Notes under the pieces: generated by a model
What the model saw: the letters and a program-made list of their open reading frames with translations, nothing else
Database searches by the model: none
Told to the model about the DNA's origin: nothing
Shown: positions 11,526 to 22,896 of the stretch, one piece after another
Numbering within the stretch: position 1 is the stretch's first letter
Layout of the letters: every line of letters starts with the position of its first letter
Made by a program: the position numbers and the translations under genes
Source: Hibiscus mutabilis
Taxonomy: Eukaryota > Streptophyta > Magnoliopsida > Malvales > Malvaceae
DNA length: 64,000 nt
Reading direction: 5' to 3'
NCBI GenBank assembly: GCA_019671005.1
Contig: CM033714.1
Span: 55,785,741-55,849,740, forward strand

Positions 11526-12966
11526 CTATTGCGTTCCAAACGTGATAAGTGATCGCCACTTGATTTTCTGTTTCTTTTCGTCCTTAATTTCAATATCAAA
11601 TTCTTGTAAAAGTAATATCCAACGAATCAAACGAGGTTTAGCATCCTTTTTAGCAAATAAGTATTTGATTGCCGAATGGTCCGTATGAACAATTACCTTT
11701 GTACCAATTAAATAGGATCGGAACTTGTCAAATGCGAAAACTACAGCTAGTAACTCTTTCTCCGTTGTTGTGTAATTCACTTGAGCATCGTTAAGAGTTT
11801 TACTAGCGTAGTATATCACATGGAATGTCTTACTGTGCGTTGGCCTAGGACTTTTCCTACCGCTGAAATCACTTGCATCACACATGAGCTCAAAAGGTAG
11901 CGTCAAAACTGGTGGAACAACAATGGGTGCCGAGGCAAGCTTTTTCTTTAGGGTTTCAAATGCTTGAGTGCAAGAATCATCAAAATCGAAGACTTTATCC
12001 TGTTCAAGCAGATTACACAAAGGTTTAGTGATTTTAGAAAAGTTATGAATGAACCTCTCGTGTAAAACTCGCATGTCCGAGAAAACTTGAATTCTTTTAA
12101 CCGAATTTGGTGGGGTAATCTCTCGATCACGTCCACCTTGGCTTTGTCTACTTCAATTCCCTTGGATGAAATCTTATGGCCGAGCACTATTCCTTCATCT
12201 ACCATAAAGTGGCATTTCTCCCAATTGAGGACTAAATCCGTTTCTTCGCATCTTGCCAACACCCTCTCTAAATTGCCGAGACAGCCGTCGAAGTCATTAC
12301 CAAAAACCGAAAAATCATCCATGAAGATCTCAAGGAAGTCTTCGACCATGTACGAAAAGAGCGCCATCATGCATCTTTGGAAGGTTGCGGGCGTTACACA
12401 ATCCGAACGGCATCCTTCGGAAGGCATAAGTACCGTAGGGGCATGTGAAGGTTGTCTTTTCTTGATCTTACAGTGCTATGGCAATCTGATTGTAACCTGA
12501 ATAACCATCAAGAAAAAAAGTAAAAGGGTTTACCCGCAAGACGGTCAAGCATTTGATCAATAAAGGGTAATGGGAAGTGATCTTTCCTAGTGGCTTTGTT
12601 TAGCTTTCGATAGTCCATACAAACCCTCCAACCGGTCTGATCTGGTTGGGATAAGTTCATTATTTTCATTACTCACCTTGTTATACCTCCCTTTTTCGGC
12701 ACACATTGTACCGGACTTACCCACGCATCTTATCGGAGATAGGGTATATAATGCCGGCGTCAAGCCACTTGATGATTTCTTTCATTACAACCCCTTTCAT
12801 GGCATGATTGGTCTCCTCCGGGCCTCAATTGAAGGTTTGTGATCATCTTCCAACAAGATCTTGTGCATGCACACCGCGGGCTAATTCCCTTCAAGTCGGC
12901 AATTGTCCACCCTATTGCCTTTTTATGTAGCTTCAACATGTTGATTAGCTTCTTTTTTCTGCTCAT
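11526..12966 (-). pseudogene. Athila reverse transcriptase and RNase H, copy 1
   Basis: RT is recognised by PATFQRCMMALF and the catalytic box EIFMDDFSVFG (about 12325-12350), NWEKCHFMVDEGIVLGHKIS, and the thumb/connection KPLCNLLEQDKVFDFDD. RNase H follows with FELMCDASDFS, YYASKTLNDAQVNYTTTEKELLAVVFAFDKFRSYLIG and VHTDHSAIKYL (11526-12074). The YxDD-type box FMDD is intact, but the fingers (12430-12966) are frame-shifted. Confidence 0.85.
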
Positions 12967-13174
12967 TTTGTAACTTAGAGGAAATAATTACAGGTAATGT
13001 ATTATCGATCCCTAAGTATACATATTTTAGTTGATCCGCAATTGTTTCAACTCAAGAATTGGTGGATTTTCGATAGAGGGTTTTTCGATCTTACCTTCCT
13101 TACCCGAGTAGTCCGGTGGTTCAAAGTATGTACCTGGTCGATTTACTAGCCAATTTACCTCTTCTGGTTGTTCC

Positions 13175-13384
13175 TCATCGACCGCTCTTCATTCTCCTCA
13201 GTTCCTCTTGATCAGCAATGTAGTTGCCGAGGCAACTAAATTCCTCATCGGTTAAACTCTGCCGTGGCATGAAGTAGTTGGCATTCTTCGGATCATCGGC
13301 ATGCCTTAGTGTTTGGAATACATTTAGTTTTACCTGCTGGTCATTCACCCTCATTGTGAGTTCTCCCTTTTCAACGTCGATCAA
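13175..13384 (-). pseudogene. Athila protease-RT linker, copy 1
   Basis: 69 open codons including VEKGELTMRVNDQQVKLNVF, typical of the stretch after Athila protease, then FSCLGNYIADQEE. The LGN codons coincide with a perfect 14-bp palindrome GTTGCCGAGGCAAC (13223-13236). Confidence 0.6.
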
Positions 13385-13484
13385 GGTTCTCCCCTGCCGC
13401 TAGGAATGGTCTCCCGAGAATGATAGGTGCATGCTCATCGCTTCACAATCCAAAACAATAAAGTCAGCGGAAAAAATGAATTTA

Positions 13485-13860
13485 TCAACTTTTACCAAGT
13501 ATATCCTCGATTTTTCCCTCGGATGCACATAGGATCTGGCTTGCTAGCTGCAGCAGATAATCGTTGTAGGTCTTGCCTTCCCGATTCCTAGTTTCTCGGA
13601 AAACCGATTTAGGCATCAAGTTTATGCTAGCCCCTAGGTCGCATAGTGCTTTCCCGACATAGTGATTTCCAATAGAACAGGGTATTGTGAAACTTCCGGG
13701 ATCCTTCAACTTGGGCGGCATGCGACAGTGCAACATTGCCATGCATCCCTCTGTCGCGGCAATCTGTTTCAAACTCTCCTAGCCTTGTTCTCTTGGACAC
13801 AATGTCTTTAAGAAACTTGGCATAGTTTGGCATTTGTTCAATTGCTTCCACCAATGGCAA
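13485..13860 (-). pseudogene. Athila protease, copy 1
   Basis: Two overlapping frames give PLVEAIEQMPNYAKFLKDI, KLKDPGSFTIPCSIGN and ALCDLGASINLMPKSVF. The last holds the aspartic-protease active site in its Athila form (D-L-G-A). The enzyme would cut the Gag-Pol polyprotein. A frameshift around 13760-13780 separates the leading part from the active-site part. Confidence 0.8.
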
Positions 13861-13885
13861 GTTGATGTGGACTTGCTTTAAGATA

Positions 13886-14498
13886 TCAAGAAACTTCTTG
13901 AATTGGTATTCTTGCTTTTTGTCGCTTCAATCTTTGTGGGAATGGTGGTGGAAGTCGGATATCTTCTATCCTTTCATTGGTTTGAAACCTGATTGACGGC
14001 ATTACGGGGACATCCGAGTTGCCGCGCGTTACCAACCAGGGTTGCCGAGGCGTGCTTATCGCAAGTTGCCGAGGCGTCACCGGTTGCCGCAGCAATTCTT
14101 GGTTCAGCATCTGAGACTTTGCCGCTAGGTTCGTCTTGATCTTTTTGTGGGGTTTTGTTTGACGAGCGGGTTTGAACCTCTCTAAGTTGTTGGCCACTTC
14201 TGGTGGTGATTGCCTTACATTGCTCATGGCGGTTCCTCTTGCGACTTCCAGATCGCTTAGGTAAACCTCCTTGTGGTCTAGTGTTCAGATTTTGAGCAAA
14301 CTGTCCGACTTGATTTTCCAATGATTTGATTGCCGCCTCTTGGTTTTGCAATCTCATCTCGGTCCTGTTAATAAAAGCATCAGTTCTTTTTATGAAATTA
14401 CTATTCTCAGCCATATAAGATTCATTTTTCATCATAAAAGCATTTAGAGAATTTTCCAAAGAACTAGATGTTGTTGGTTGTTCTTCTGCGGCATCCAC
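13886..14498 (-). pseudogene. Athila gag C-terminal region, copy 1
   Basis: 174 open codons (13974-14498) begin with the Gag tail: NSLNAFMMKNESYMAENSNF and the coiled segment RTEMRLQNQEAAIKSLENQV, then GQFAQNLNTRPQGGLP, a signature of Athila gag. The following ASAT/HASAT words arise from palindromic GTTGCCGAGGC repeats. The amino-terminal half of gag is deleted in this copy (see the junction at 14799). Confidence 0.75.
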
Positions 14499-14799
14499 AT
14501 TGCCGTGGCATATTCTCTGCTGGAATCCCGATGCTTGTGCATTTCTGATTGTTACGGGTTTAGAGCATTGTTGGGATTACTCCATGAAAAATTCGGTGCT
14601 TCTTCCAAGCTGGATTGTATGTATTTGACATCATGTTGTTGCCCGATTGTAATTCCCCACATAGAAGCTAGATTCCGGATTCTCGCATACATTCAGAAGA
14701 ATTATGGTTATCACCACATAACTCACAAAAAGAATCCATGACCTTGACTTCATGTGTGTTGTTTGGTTTTTGCATGTTCTGGACCATCTTGGTTAAAGC

Positions 14800-15943
14800 A
14801 ACTACTGGGCGATCGGGCAGCAACTTCAAGGTTCGGGCGGAGCGTTCTTCAATGGTTTCTTCTTATCCCTAAGTCGAAACTCTAGCTACTTGTGCATGCC
14901 TTGATAATACATCCTCGCGTGAATCAAGGGTGAACAACAACCAATCTTGCGCCCTTCTTAGCCGCTGAAATCCTTAACTTATTCCTGCCGGATTAATCTT
15001 CACCATCATTGATTGCATAAAGATCATATTCATTCGCTTTCTTGAATCTAACTCTCCCGATATTAGATAAATGGATGAAATCACGAGATCCTCTCCCAAT
15101 TCACTCGCAAACAATAATAAGAATCAAGAATGAATAAACCTTGAAATAGAAAAGTGCAAACTCTTATTACCTAAACAAAAACCAATAGTTTCTCACAACC
15201 ACAAAACACAATAACCATAGCCAAGTAAATTTAGTTCATGGCTAGGTTCCAAAGAAACACAAGATAATTAATCCCTAGCATGAACCCAATCGAACAAAGA
15301 TGAAGGAAGAGGCTTGTCTAAATCCTCCTTGCCCTTGATGCTTGTCTAAAAATTCACTCCTCTTGCCCTACTTGGACTTTGCGAAATTTCCTCTTGCTCT
15401 CTCTATTCATCTTGTCGAAATCTCCTTGGTATTTATAGTCCTTCTTTGAGGAGGAGTTTGAGTTGGAATTAAATTATCTTTAAAGAATATAATTCTTTAT
15501 TATAATTTTATTCCTATTAGAACTTCTCCTATCCTCTTGGAATTTAATTCTTCTTTAATCTCTGCATGGCAATCAAATTCCTTTGGGCTTGGGCCTTGCT
15601 CCATGTCATCTTGGGCTTGTAAAGTCATGAATTTCGACATCCATATTGCTTTTGGTCTTTGTCGACAAATGCCATGGCAACTAGCTCGGCGTCTCCTTCA
15701 TGCACCGCCCACGGCAACTAGCTCGGCATTGCTTTGGCAAGTGATCCCGCACATACACACACAAAAACACACCAAAGCAGCATCTATTTCCACAAAAATC
15801 ACCAAGTTATGTAATCAAGTTCAACGTTTGAAGGAAACATGGATTAATGCATGAATGACTAACTATGCAACTAATATGAGCCTAAGTCTAAAAGTAATAT
15901 GAGTAAAAAGGGTAAGAAAAATAGTACTTTTGAACACTTATCA
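14800..15943 (-). repeat. Athila LTR 2 (central, truncated)
   Basis: Matches 23255-24409 of LTR 3 but lacks the first ~355 bp. At 14799-14800 gag sequence (ttggttaaagc) passes directly into LTR sequence (aactactgggcgatcggg). In the intact copy these two points are about 1.35 kb apart. Confidence 0.9.
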
Positions 15944-17344
15944 CACCCCAAACTCGAACTATTGCTTGTCCTCAAGCAATGCAAACTCATAATTACCGCC
16001 AAGACTTCAAATTTTCACAAACTTAGCTTTGAACTTGATTTCAATTCTCTCAACCGGGCACAAAGTATGATTGGCTTTTTATTTTTTCGAAAACCGAGGA
16101 ATTACTCTAATCAAACTATAATGCTTGTGAGTGTAAAAGGAGTTGTGTGCAAGTTGATTTTTCGGATTCTATGCAAACAATAGGTTTTCAAATTACTTGA
16201 TGGGTTCTTTTTAACATGTTTTAACTAGAGCCAATTTCGGGCACCTCTAGTGTTTTATTTTTAGTTTTCTTAAGTTAATTTAATCGACTAGAGCCGGTTT
16301 CGGGCACCTCTAGTTAAAAAAAAATTTTAACGCCTCCTAGAGCCAGTTTCGGGCACCTCTAGTGATCAATTTTTAGCACATGCTAGAGCCAATTTCGGGC
16401 ACCTCTAGCATTCATCCAATTTTTATTCTAATCCCCCAATTAGTTAATTATCAACCTAAGTTTACTAGAACTCCTTAAATCAATCAAACCACAACAGTGT
16501 TTCATCAAATTTAGCATCATAGTAAAATTCTAAGTTTTTCATGGTTATCCTAGAATAAAAATTCTATCAATTAAGTGCATTGGTAAAGTCATCATTGAAT
16601 ATTCATCAAATCTAAGCAATTCTTGTTCCAATTAAAGGCATGGCAAGCAATTTATGTATCCTAAATGTAATGCTTAAGATTAATGTAACTAAACATGGTA
16701 ATTACTAATAACAATCCCCCAAACTCGAGTGAGGCATTGTCCTCAATGCATGCATAAAAATAACTAAAAAAATAAAAATAAAATGCATACGAGGACTTAC
16801 TTGAGAGTTCGTCATCGTAGATGATTAGTTTCCTTCTAGTTGGCGTCTTGATTTTCTTGCTTGAATGCAATGGTTGTTTTCTTGTTGCCGGATGTCTTCA
16901 GCTTTGGTTGCCGTGGCATCTTCGTGGTTGGTTGCCGTGGCATCAGCTTGTGCATGCATGAAGTAAGTTGTCGCGCATCTTCTTCATTGGTTGTCGGGCA
17001 ATGATCTTGGCAAGAAATTTCCTTAGCATAGTAGTTGTGAGTCTTGTTGTGAAAAAGAAAATAAAGAAAACCTGAAAACTAAAGATAATGAAGAAAAAAA
17101 TAAAATATCTCCTAAAATTAAAAATAAAAATAAAAAGAAAAAGAAAAAGGAAATCTTGAGAGGAGAGCATGCTCATGCATCTCCTAAGTTGACCACTTCC
17201 TTGTTACGTTCCACATGGGCACCATTGTAGTGCTTCAATCTTTGTCCATTAACTTTGAATTCATGGTTGTCGAGATGGACTTGATTATCACAGCACCATG
17301 GGAGAATGGTTTGACGACTTCAAATGGTCCCGACCATCTTGATT
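15944..17344 (-). other. Athila copy 2: region between pol and LTR 2
   Basis: Collinear with 8815-10233. It carries the second hairpin array (16224-16411) and no env-like frame. Phe-rich frames on the minus strand (16943-17176) come from an A-rich tract and are not taken as genes. Confidence 0.7.
16224..16411. repeat. Four-hairpin array, Athila copy 2
   Basis: Hairpins at 16224-16251, 16287-16314, 16337-16362 and 16380-16411. All four keep the CTAGAG/CTCTAG arms and the TTTCGGGCAC loop, which is intact in every unit here. In copy 1, three of the four units have lost the C before GGG. Confidence 0.85.
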
Positions 17345-18674
17345 TCAGCTTTCCGGGAAAAGTTTTAGCCGAGAATTGAATAGGAGAACTAGTTGCCCTG
17401 GCGTGAATTGTCGTGGCAATAGTTTCTTGTCATGCCATCGCTTTGTTTTCTCCTTGTATATTCGTGCATTGTTATAGGCGAGTGCACGAAATTCTTCTAT
17501 CTCATTGAGATCCATCAAGCGCTTTTGTCCGCACTTTCCCAATCCATATTCACGGTCTTGATTGCCCAAGACGCCTTGTGCTCGATTTCCACCGGTAGAT
17601 GACATGTTTTACCATAGACAAGCCGGAAGGGGACATACCTAATGGTGTTTTGAATGCGGTGCGATATGCCCAAAGTCGTCATCTAGTCTTAATGACCAAT
17701 CCTTCCTTGAGGGATTTACAACTTTCTCGAGTATTCCCTTCAACTCCCGGTTGGAAATTTCGCTTGCCCGTTGGTATGTGGGTGATATGCCGTGGCGATC
17801 TTGTGTGATATGCCGAGCGTTGCAACATCTTGGCAATTAGTCTGTTGTCAAAATGCTTGCCCCGTCGCTGATAATTGCTCTCGGCATCCCAAACCGTGTA
17901 AATATGTTTTTCTGCAGGAATCGTTGCACGGTCTTGGAATCGTCGTTGGGAACTGCAGCTGCCTCTACCCATTTAGACACATAGTCGACGGCGAGTAAGA
18001 TGTAGAGGTTGCCGAATGAAGATGGGAAAGGTCCCATAAAATCGATCCCCATACATCGAGCAGTTCCACCTCGATGATGTTCGAGTGGCATCTCATGTCG
18101 CCTAGAGATATTGCCCGTCTTCCGCAACGATCACATTGCTTGTAAAAGTCTTGGGCATCTTTGTACAATGTTGGCCAATACAACCCGGATTGCAAGACTT
18201 TGTCCGTGATACGAGTTCCTCCAAAATGTCCTCCATAGGGTGAAGAATGGCATTGTCTGAGTACATTCTGTTGCTCTTCTTGAGGACACATCGGCGTATA
18301 ACCTGATCTGCACATTGTTTAAACAAAAGAGGCTCGTCCTAAAAGTAATGCTTAGCATTATGGCGGAACCGCTTCTTCCCTTGGTGAGTAATGCCATACG
18401 GAAAAATACCACAAACAAGGAAGTTAACTAAATCTGCGTACCAAGGTATTGCCGGGGCATGTCTTTGTCGTAGTGTCTGCGCTCCCAAAATTGCTGAGGC
18501 GTGCTCGTCAAAGTCTGCTGCAGCGTCAAGAGTTGCCGAGGCGTGTGCTTCCATGGTTTCCGAGGCGTCATGGGCTGCCGAGGCGTCAAGGGTTTCCGAG
18601 GCGATTAGAATTTGTTCATCCGGGAATGCATCACATATCTCTAGATCCGCGTCCTCCTCCCTATTGCGTTCCAA
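17345..18674 (-). pseudogene. Athila integrase, copy 2
   Basis: It starts with an Ala/Ser-rich linker (ASETLDASAAHDASETM, HASATLDA; 18450-18620) and PWYADLVNFLVCGIFP. The zinc region CDRCGR is near 18110 and the core FGNLYILLAVDYVSKWVEAA...RFGMPRAIISDG is at 17837-18030. The same missing base as in copy 1 follows, then EISNRELKGILEKV with the catalytic Glu (about 17740). A C-terminal part of 86 codons ends at 17345. This copy is slightly better preserved than copy 1. Confidence 0.8.
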
Positions 18675-18679
18675 ACGTG

Positions 18680-20009
18680 ATAAGTGATCGCCACTTGATT
18701 TTCTCGTTCTTTTCTGTCCTTAATTTCAATATCAAATTCTTGTAAAAGTAATATCCAACGAATCAAACGAGGTTTAGCATCCTTTTTAGCAAATAAGTAT
18801 TTGATTGCCGAATGGTCCGTATGAACAATTACCTTTGTACCAATTAAATAGGATCGAACTTGTCAAATGCGAAAACTACTGACTAGTAACTCTTTCTCCG
18901 TTGTTGTGTAATTCACTTGAGCATCGTTAAGAGTTTTACTAGCGTAGTATATCACATGGAATGTCTTTACTGCGCGTTGGCCTAGGATTGCTCCTACCGC
19001 TGAAATCACTTGCATCACACATGAGCTCAAAAGGTAGCGCCCAATCTGGTGGAACAACAATGGGTGCCGAGGCAAGCTTTTTCTTTAGGGTTTCAAATGC
19101 TTGAGTGCAAGAATCATCAAAATCAAGACTTTATCTGTTCAAGCAGATTACACAAAGGTTTAGTGATTTTAGAAAAGTTATGAATGAACCTCCTGTAAAA
19201 ACTCGCATGTCCGAGAAAACTTCAATTCTTTTAACCGAATTTGGTGGGGGTAATCTCGATCACGTCCACCTTGGCTTTGTCTACTTCAATTCCCTTGGAT
19301 GAAATCTTATGGCGAGCACTATTCCTTCATCTACCATAAAGTGGCATTTCTCCCAATTGAGGACTAAATCCGTTTCTTCGCATCTTGCCAACACCCTCTC
19401 TAAATTGCCGAGACAGCCGTCCAAGTCATTACCAAAAACCGAAAAATCATCCATGAAGATCTCAAGGAAGTCTTCGACCATGTCCGAAAAGAGCGCCATC
19501 ATGCATCTTTGGAAGGTTGCGGGCGTTACACAATCCGAACGGCATCCTTCGGAAGGCATAAGTACCGTAGGGGCATGTGAAGGTTGTCTTTTCTTGATCT
19601 TACGGTGCTATGGCAATCTGATTGTAACCTGAATAACCATCAAGAAAACAAAGAAAAGGGTTTACCCGCAAGACGGTCAAGCATTTGATCAATAAAGGGT
19701 AATGGGAAGTGATCTTTCCTAGTGGCTTTGTTTAGCTTTCGATAGTCCATACAAACCCTCCAACCGGTCACGATCCTGGTTGGGATAAGTTCATTATTTT
19801 CATTACTCACCCACTGTTATACCTCCCTTTTTCGGCACACATTGTACCGGACTTACCCACGTACTATCGGAGATAGGGTATATAAATGCGGCGTCAAGCC
19901 ACTTGATGATTTCTTTCATTACAACCCCTTTCATGGCATGATTCAGTCTCCTCCGGGCCTCAATTGAAGGTTTGTGATCATCTTCCAACAAGATCTTGTG
20001 CATGCACAC
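18680..20009 (-). pseudogene. Athila reverse transcriptase and RNase H, copy 2
   Basis: RT entry KPSIEARRRLNHAMKGVVMKEI and DSTWVSPVQCVPKKGG (19803-20009). After a break come PATFQRCMMALFSDMVEDFLEIFMDDFSVFG and NWEKCHFMVDEG (19281-19559). RNase H with YYASKTLNDAQVNYTTTEKELL lies at 18863-19075, then the frame is lost. The FMDD box is intact. Confidence 0.85.
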
Positions 20010-20759
20010 ACCGGGCTAATTCCCTTCAAGTCGGCAATTGTCCACCCTATTGCCTTTTTATGTAGCTTCAACATGTTGATTAGCTTCTTTTTCTGCTCAG
20101 GCTGTAACTTAGAGGAAATAATTACGGGTAATGTATTATCGATCCCTAAGTATACATATTTTAGTTGATCCGCAATTGTTTCAACTCAAGAATTGGTGGA
20201 TTTTCGATAGAGGGTTTTTCGATCTTACCTTCCTTACCCGAGTAGTCCGGTGGTTCAAAGTATGTACCTGGTCGATTTACTAGCCAATTTACCTCTTTCG
20301 GTTGTTCCTCATCGACCGCTCTTCATTCTCCTCAGGTTCCTCTTGATCAGCAATGTAGTTGCCGAGGCAACTAAATTCCTCATCGGTTAAACTCTGCCGT
20401 GGCATGAAGTAGTTGGCATTCTTCCGGATCATCGGCATGCCTTAGTGTTTGGAATACATTTAGTTTTACCGCTGGTCATTCACCCTCATTGTGAGTTCTC
20501 CCTTTTCAACGTCGATCAAGGTTCTCCTGCCGCTAGGAATGGTCTCCCGAGAATGATAGGTGCATGCTCATCTCGCTTCACAATCCAAAACAATAAAGTC
20601 AGCGGGAAAAATGAATTTATCAACTTTTACCAAGATATCCTCGATTTTTCCTACGGATGCACATAGGATCTGCTTGGGCTAGCTGCAGCATAATCTGTTG
20701 TAGGTCTTGCCTTCCCGATTCCTAGTTTTCGGAAAACCGATTTAGGCATCAAGTTTATG

Positions 20760-21146
20760 CTAGCCCCTAGGTCGCATAGTGCTTTCCCGACATAGTGATT
20801 TCCAATAGAACAGTGGTATTGTGAAACTTCCGGGATCCTTCAACTTGGGCGGCATGCGATTGTGCAACATTGCCATGCATCCCTCTGTCGCGCAATCTGT
20901 TTCAAACTCTCCTAGCCTTGTTCTCTTGGACACAATGTCTTTAAGAAACTTGGCATAGTTTGGCATTTGTTCAATTGCTTCCACCAATGGCAAGTTGATG
21001 TGGACTTGCTTTAAGATATCAAGAAACTTCTTGAATTGGTATTCTTGCTTTTGTCGCTTCAATCTTTGTGGGAATGGTGGTGGAAGTCGGATATCTTCTA
21101 TCCTTTCATTGGTTTGAAACCTGATTGACGGCATTACAGGGGACAT
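20760..21146 (-). pseudogene. Athila protease leader, copy 2
   Basis: 128 open codons with RLPPPFPQRLKRQKQEYQFKK, then FLDILKQVHINLPLVEAIEQMPNYAKFLKDI and KLKDPGSFTIP. The frame shifts just before the active-site segment, which in copy 1 reads CDLGAS. Conserved segment between gag and protease in Athila. Confidence 0.8.
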
Positions 21147-21162
21147 CCGAGTTGCCGGCGCG

Positions 21163-22765
21163 TTACCAACCGGGTTGCCGAGGCGTGCTTATCGCAAGTT
21201 GCCGAGGCGTCACGGTTGCCGCAGCAATTCTCGGTTCAGCATCCGAGACTTTGCCGCTAGGTTCGTCTTGATCTTTTTGTGGAGTTTTGTTTGACGAGCG
21301 GGTTTGAACCTCTCTAAGTTGTTGGCCACTGGTGGTGATTGCCTTACATTGCTCATGGCGTTCCTCTTGCGACTTCAGATCGCTAGGTAAACCTCCTTGT
21401 GGTCTAGTGTTGATTTTGAGCAAACTGTCCGACTTGATTTTCCAATGATTTGATTGCCGCCTCTTGGTTTTGCAATCTCATCTCGGTCTGTTAATAAAAG
21501 CATCAGTTCTTTTTATGAAATTACTATTCTCAGCCATATAAGATTCAGTTTTCATCATAAAAGCATTTAGAGAATTTTCCAAAGAACTAGATGTTGTTGG
21601 TTGTTGTCGCGGCATCATTGCCGTGGCATATTCTCTTGGAATCCCGATGCTTGTGCATTCTGATTGTTCCGGTTTAGAGCATTGTTGGGATTACTCCATG
21701 AAAAATTCGGTGCTTCTTCCAATTTGGATTGTATGTATTTGACATCATGTTGTTGCCCGATTGTAATTCCCCACATAGAAGCTAGATTCGGATTCTGCAT
21801 ACATTCGTAAGAATTATGGTTATCACCACATAACTCACAAAAAGAATCCATGACCTTGACTTCATGTGTGTTGTTTGGTTTTTGCATGTTCGGACCATCT
21901 TGGTTAAAGCGGCCAATTGTGCGAAATTGAATCTGATGATCCTAGTTCATGTATTGTGGCTTAGCGTCTAACTCCTCCTCTTCTAGTAGATGGGAATTGA
22001 TAGTCATTCTTGGCCAGCCTGTTTAAAAGTTGCATTGCTTCCTCCGCGACTTATCTAAGAGTATGCCGTTTGCCGAGGCATCTAGCATCATCCTTGTTGG
22101 TGTATTCACGGCGTTGTAAAACATTGTCACTTGAGTCCACACCGGGAATCCGTGTAGAGGACATTTGTGTAGAAGTTCTCTATATCGCTCCCAAGCCTCG
22201 TACATGGATTCATCATCCGCTGCCGAAAAGAAGTAATGTCGTTTACGAAGCTTATCGATTAAATTTGTAGGATTAAATCTAGCAAGGAAATCACGACAAA
22301 GATCAGTCCAAGATGCTATGGATCCGGCAGAATGCTATTTAGCCATGCTTTCGCCCTATCCTCGGTGAATAGGGGAATAATCTTAATCGTAAGACATCGG
22401 GGTGACTCAGGTGTATCTTGAACGAGTTGCAAATCTCGAGGAAAGATTTCAGATGTTGTCGTGCATCTTGATTCTTTGAGCCGCCAAATTGACCTATTGT
22501 GTTGATCATATTAAACATTACCGGTTTCAACTCAAAGTGGTCGGCTTCAATTTGGTGCGACAACTCCGGGTTGAGTCCATCAAGATCTTCTTCAAGATAG
22601 TCTCGAATCGTTCATTTCGTGCAAGAATCACTCCTCCCCCCGCTCGAACATCTTGATTAATATTGCCGTCTTGATTTGCCATTGCTTCTCTTATCCTTCG
22701 TCTAAGTCTTTGTAAGGTTCGTTCGATTTCGGATCAAAGGGATATTCTGGTGAAGTCGGTCTCAT
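21163..22765 (-). pseudogene. Athila gag, copy 2 (full length, broken)
   Basis: The likely start is the ATG at 22765 (MRPTSPEYPFDPKSNEP), about 110 bases inside the PBS. Blocks follow in order: FELKPVMFNMINTIGQFGGSKNQDARQHLKSFLEICNSFK (22339-22563, in two runs), YEAWERYRELLHKCPLHGFP (22023-22205), then CELCGDNHNSYEC (21800-21860), a zinc-binding motif of the Athila nucleocapsid, and the Asn-rich NPNNALNRNNQ segment. Gag forms the particle and binds RNA. At least three frame breaks. Confidence 0.8.
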
Positions 22766-22872
22766 ACTGGTCATATACCAATGCAAAACCAAAGTTTGTT
22801 AGCCCTTTGAATTTTAAACAAGAAAAATAAAAAGAATGTGCAAGAAAATAAAAACAAAGTCGCTATTGCCAA

Positions 22873-22890
22873 TCCCCGGCAACGGCGCCA
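22873..22890 (-). other. Primer-binding site of Athila B (tRNA-Asp type)
   Basis: Minus strand TGGCGCCGTTGCCGGGGA, six bases inside LTR 3. This is the known Athila PBS, complementary to the 3' end of tRNA-Asp. Only one copy exists; the central junction deleted the other. Confidence 0.9.
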
Positions 22891-22896
22891 AAAACT

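Noticed and set aside
16661..17176. Phe/Ile-rich frames that look like membrane proteins
   Set aside because: They are the translation of an A-rich tract on the opposite strand; copy 1 of the same region does not keep the frame.
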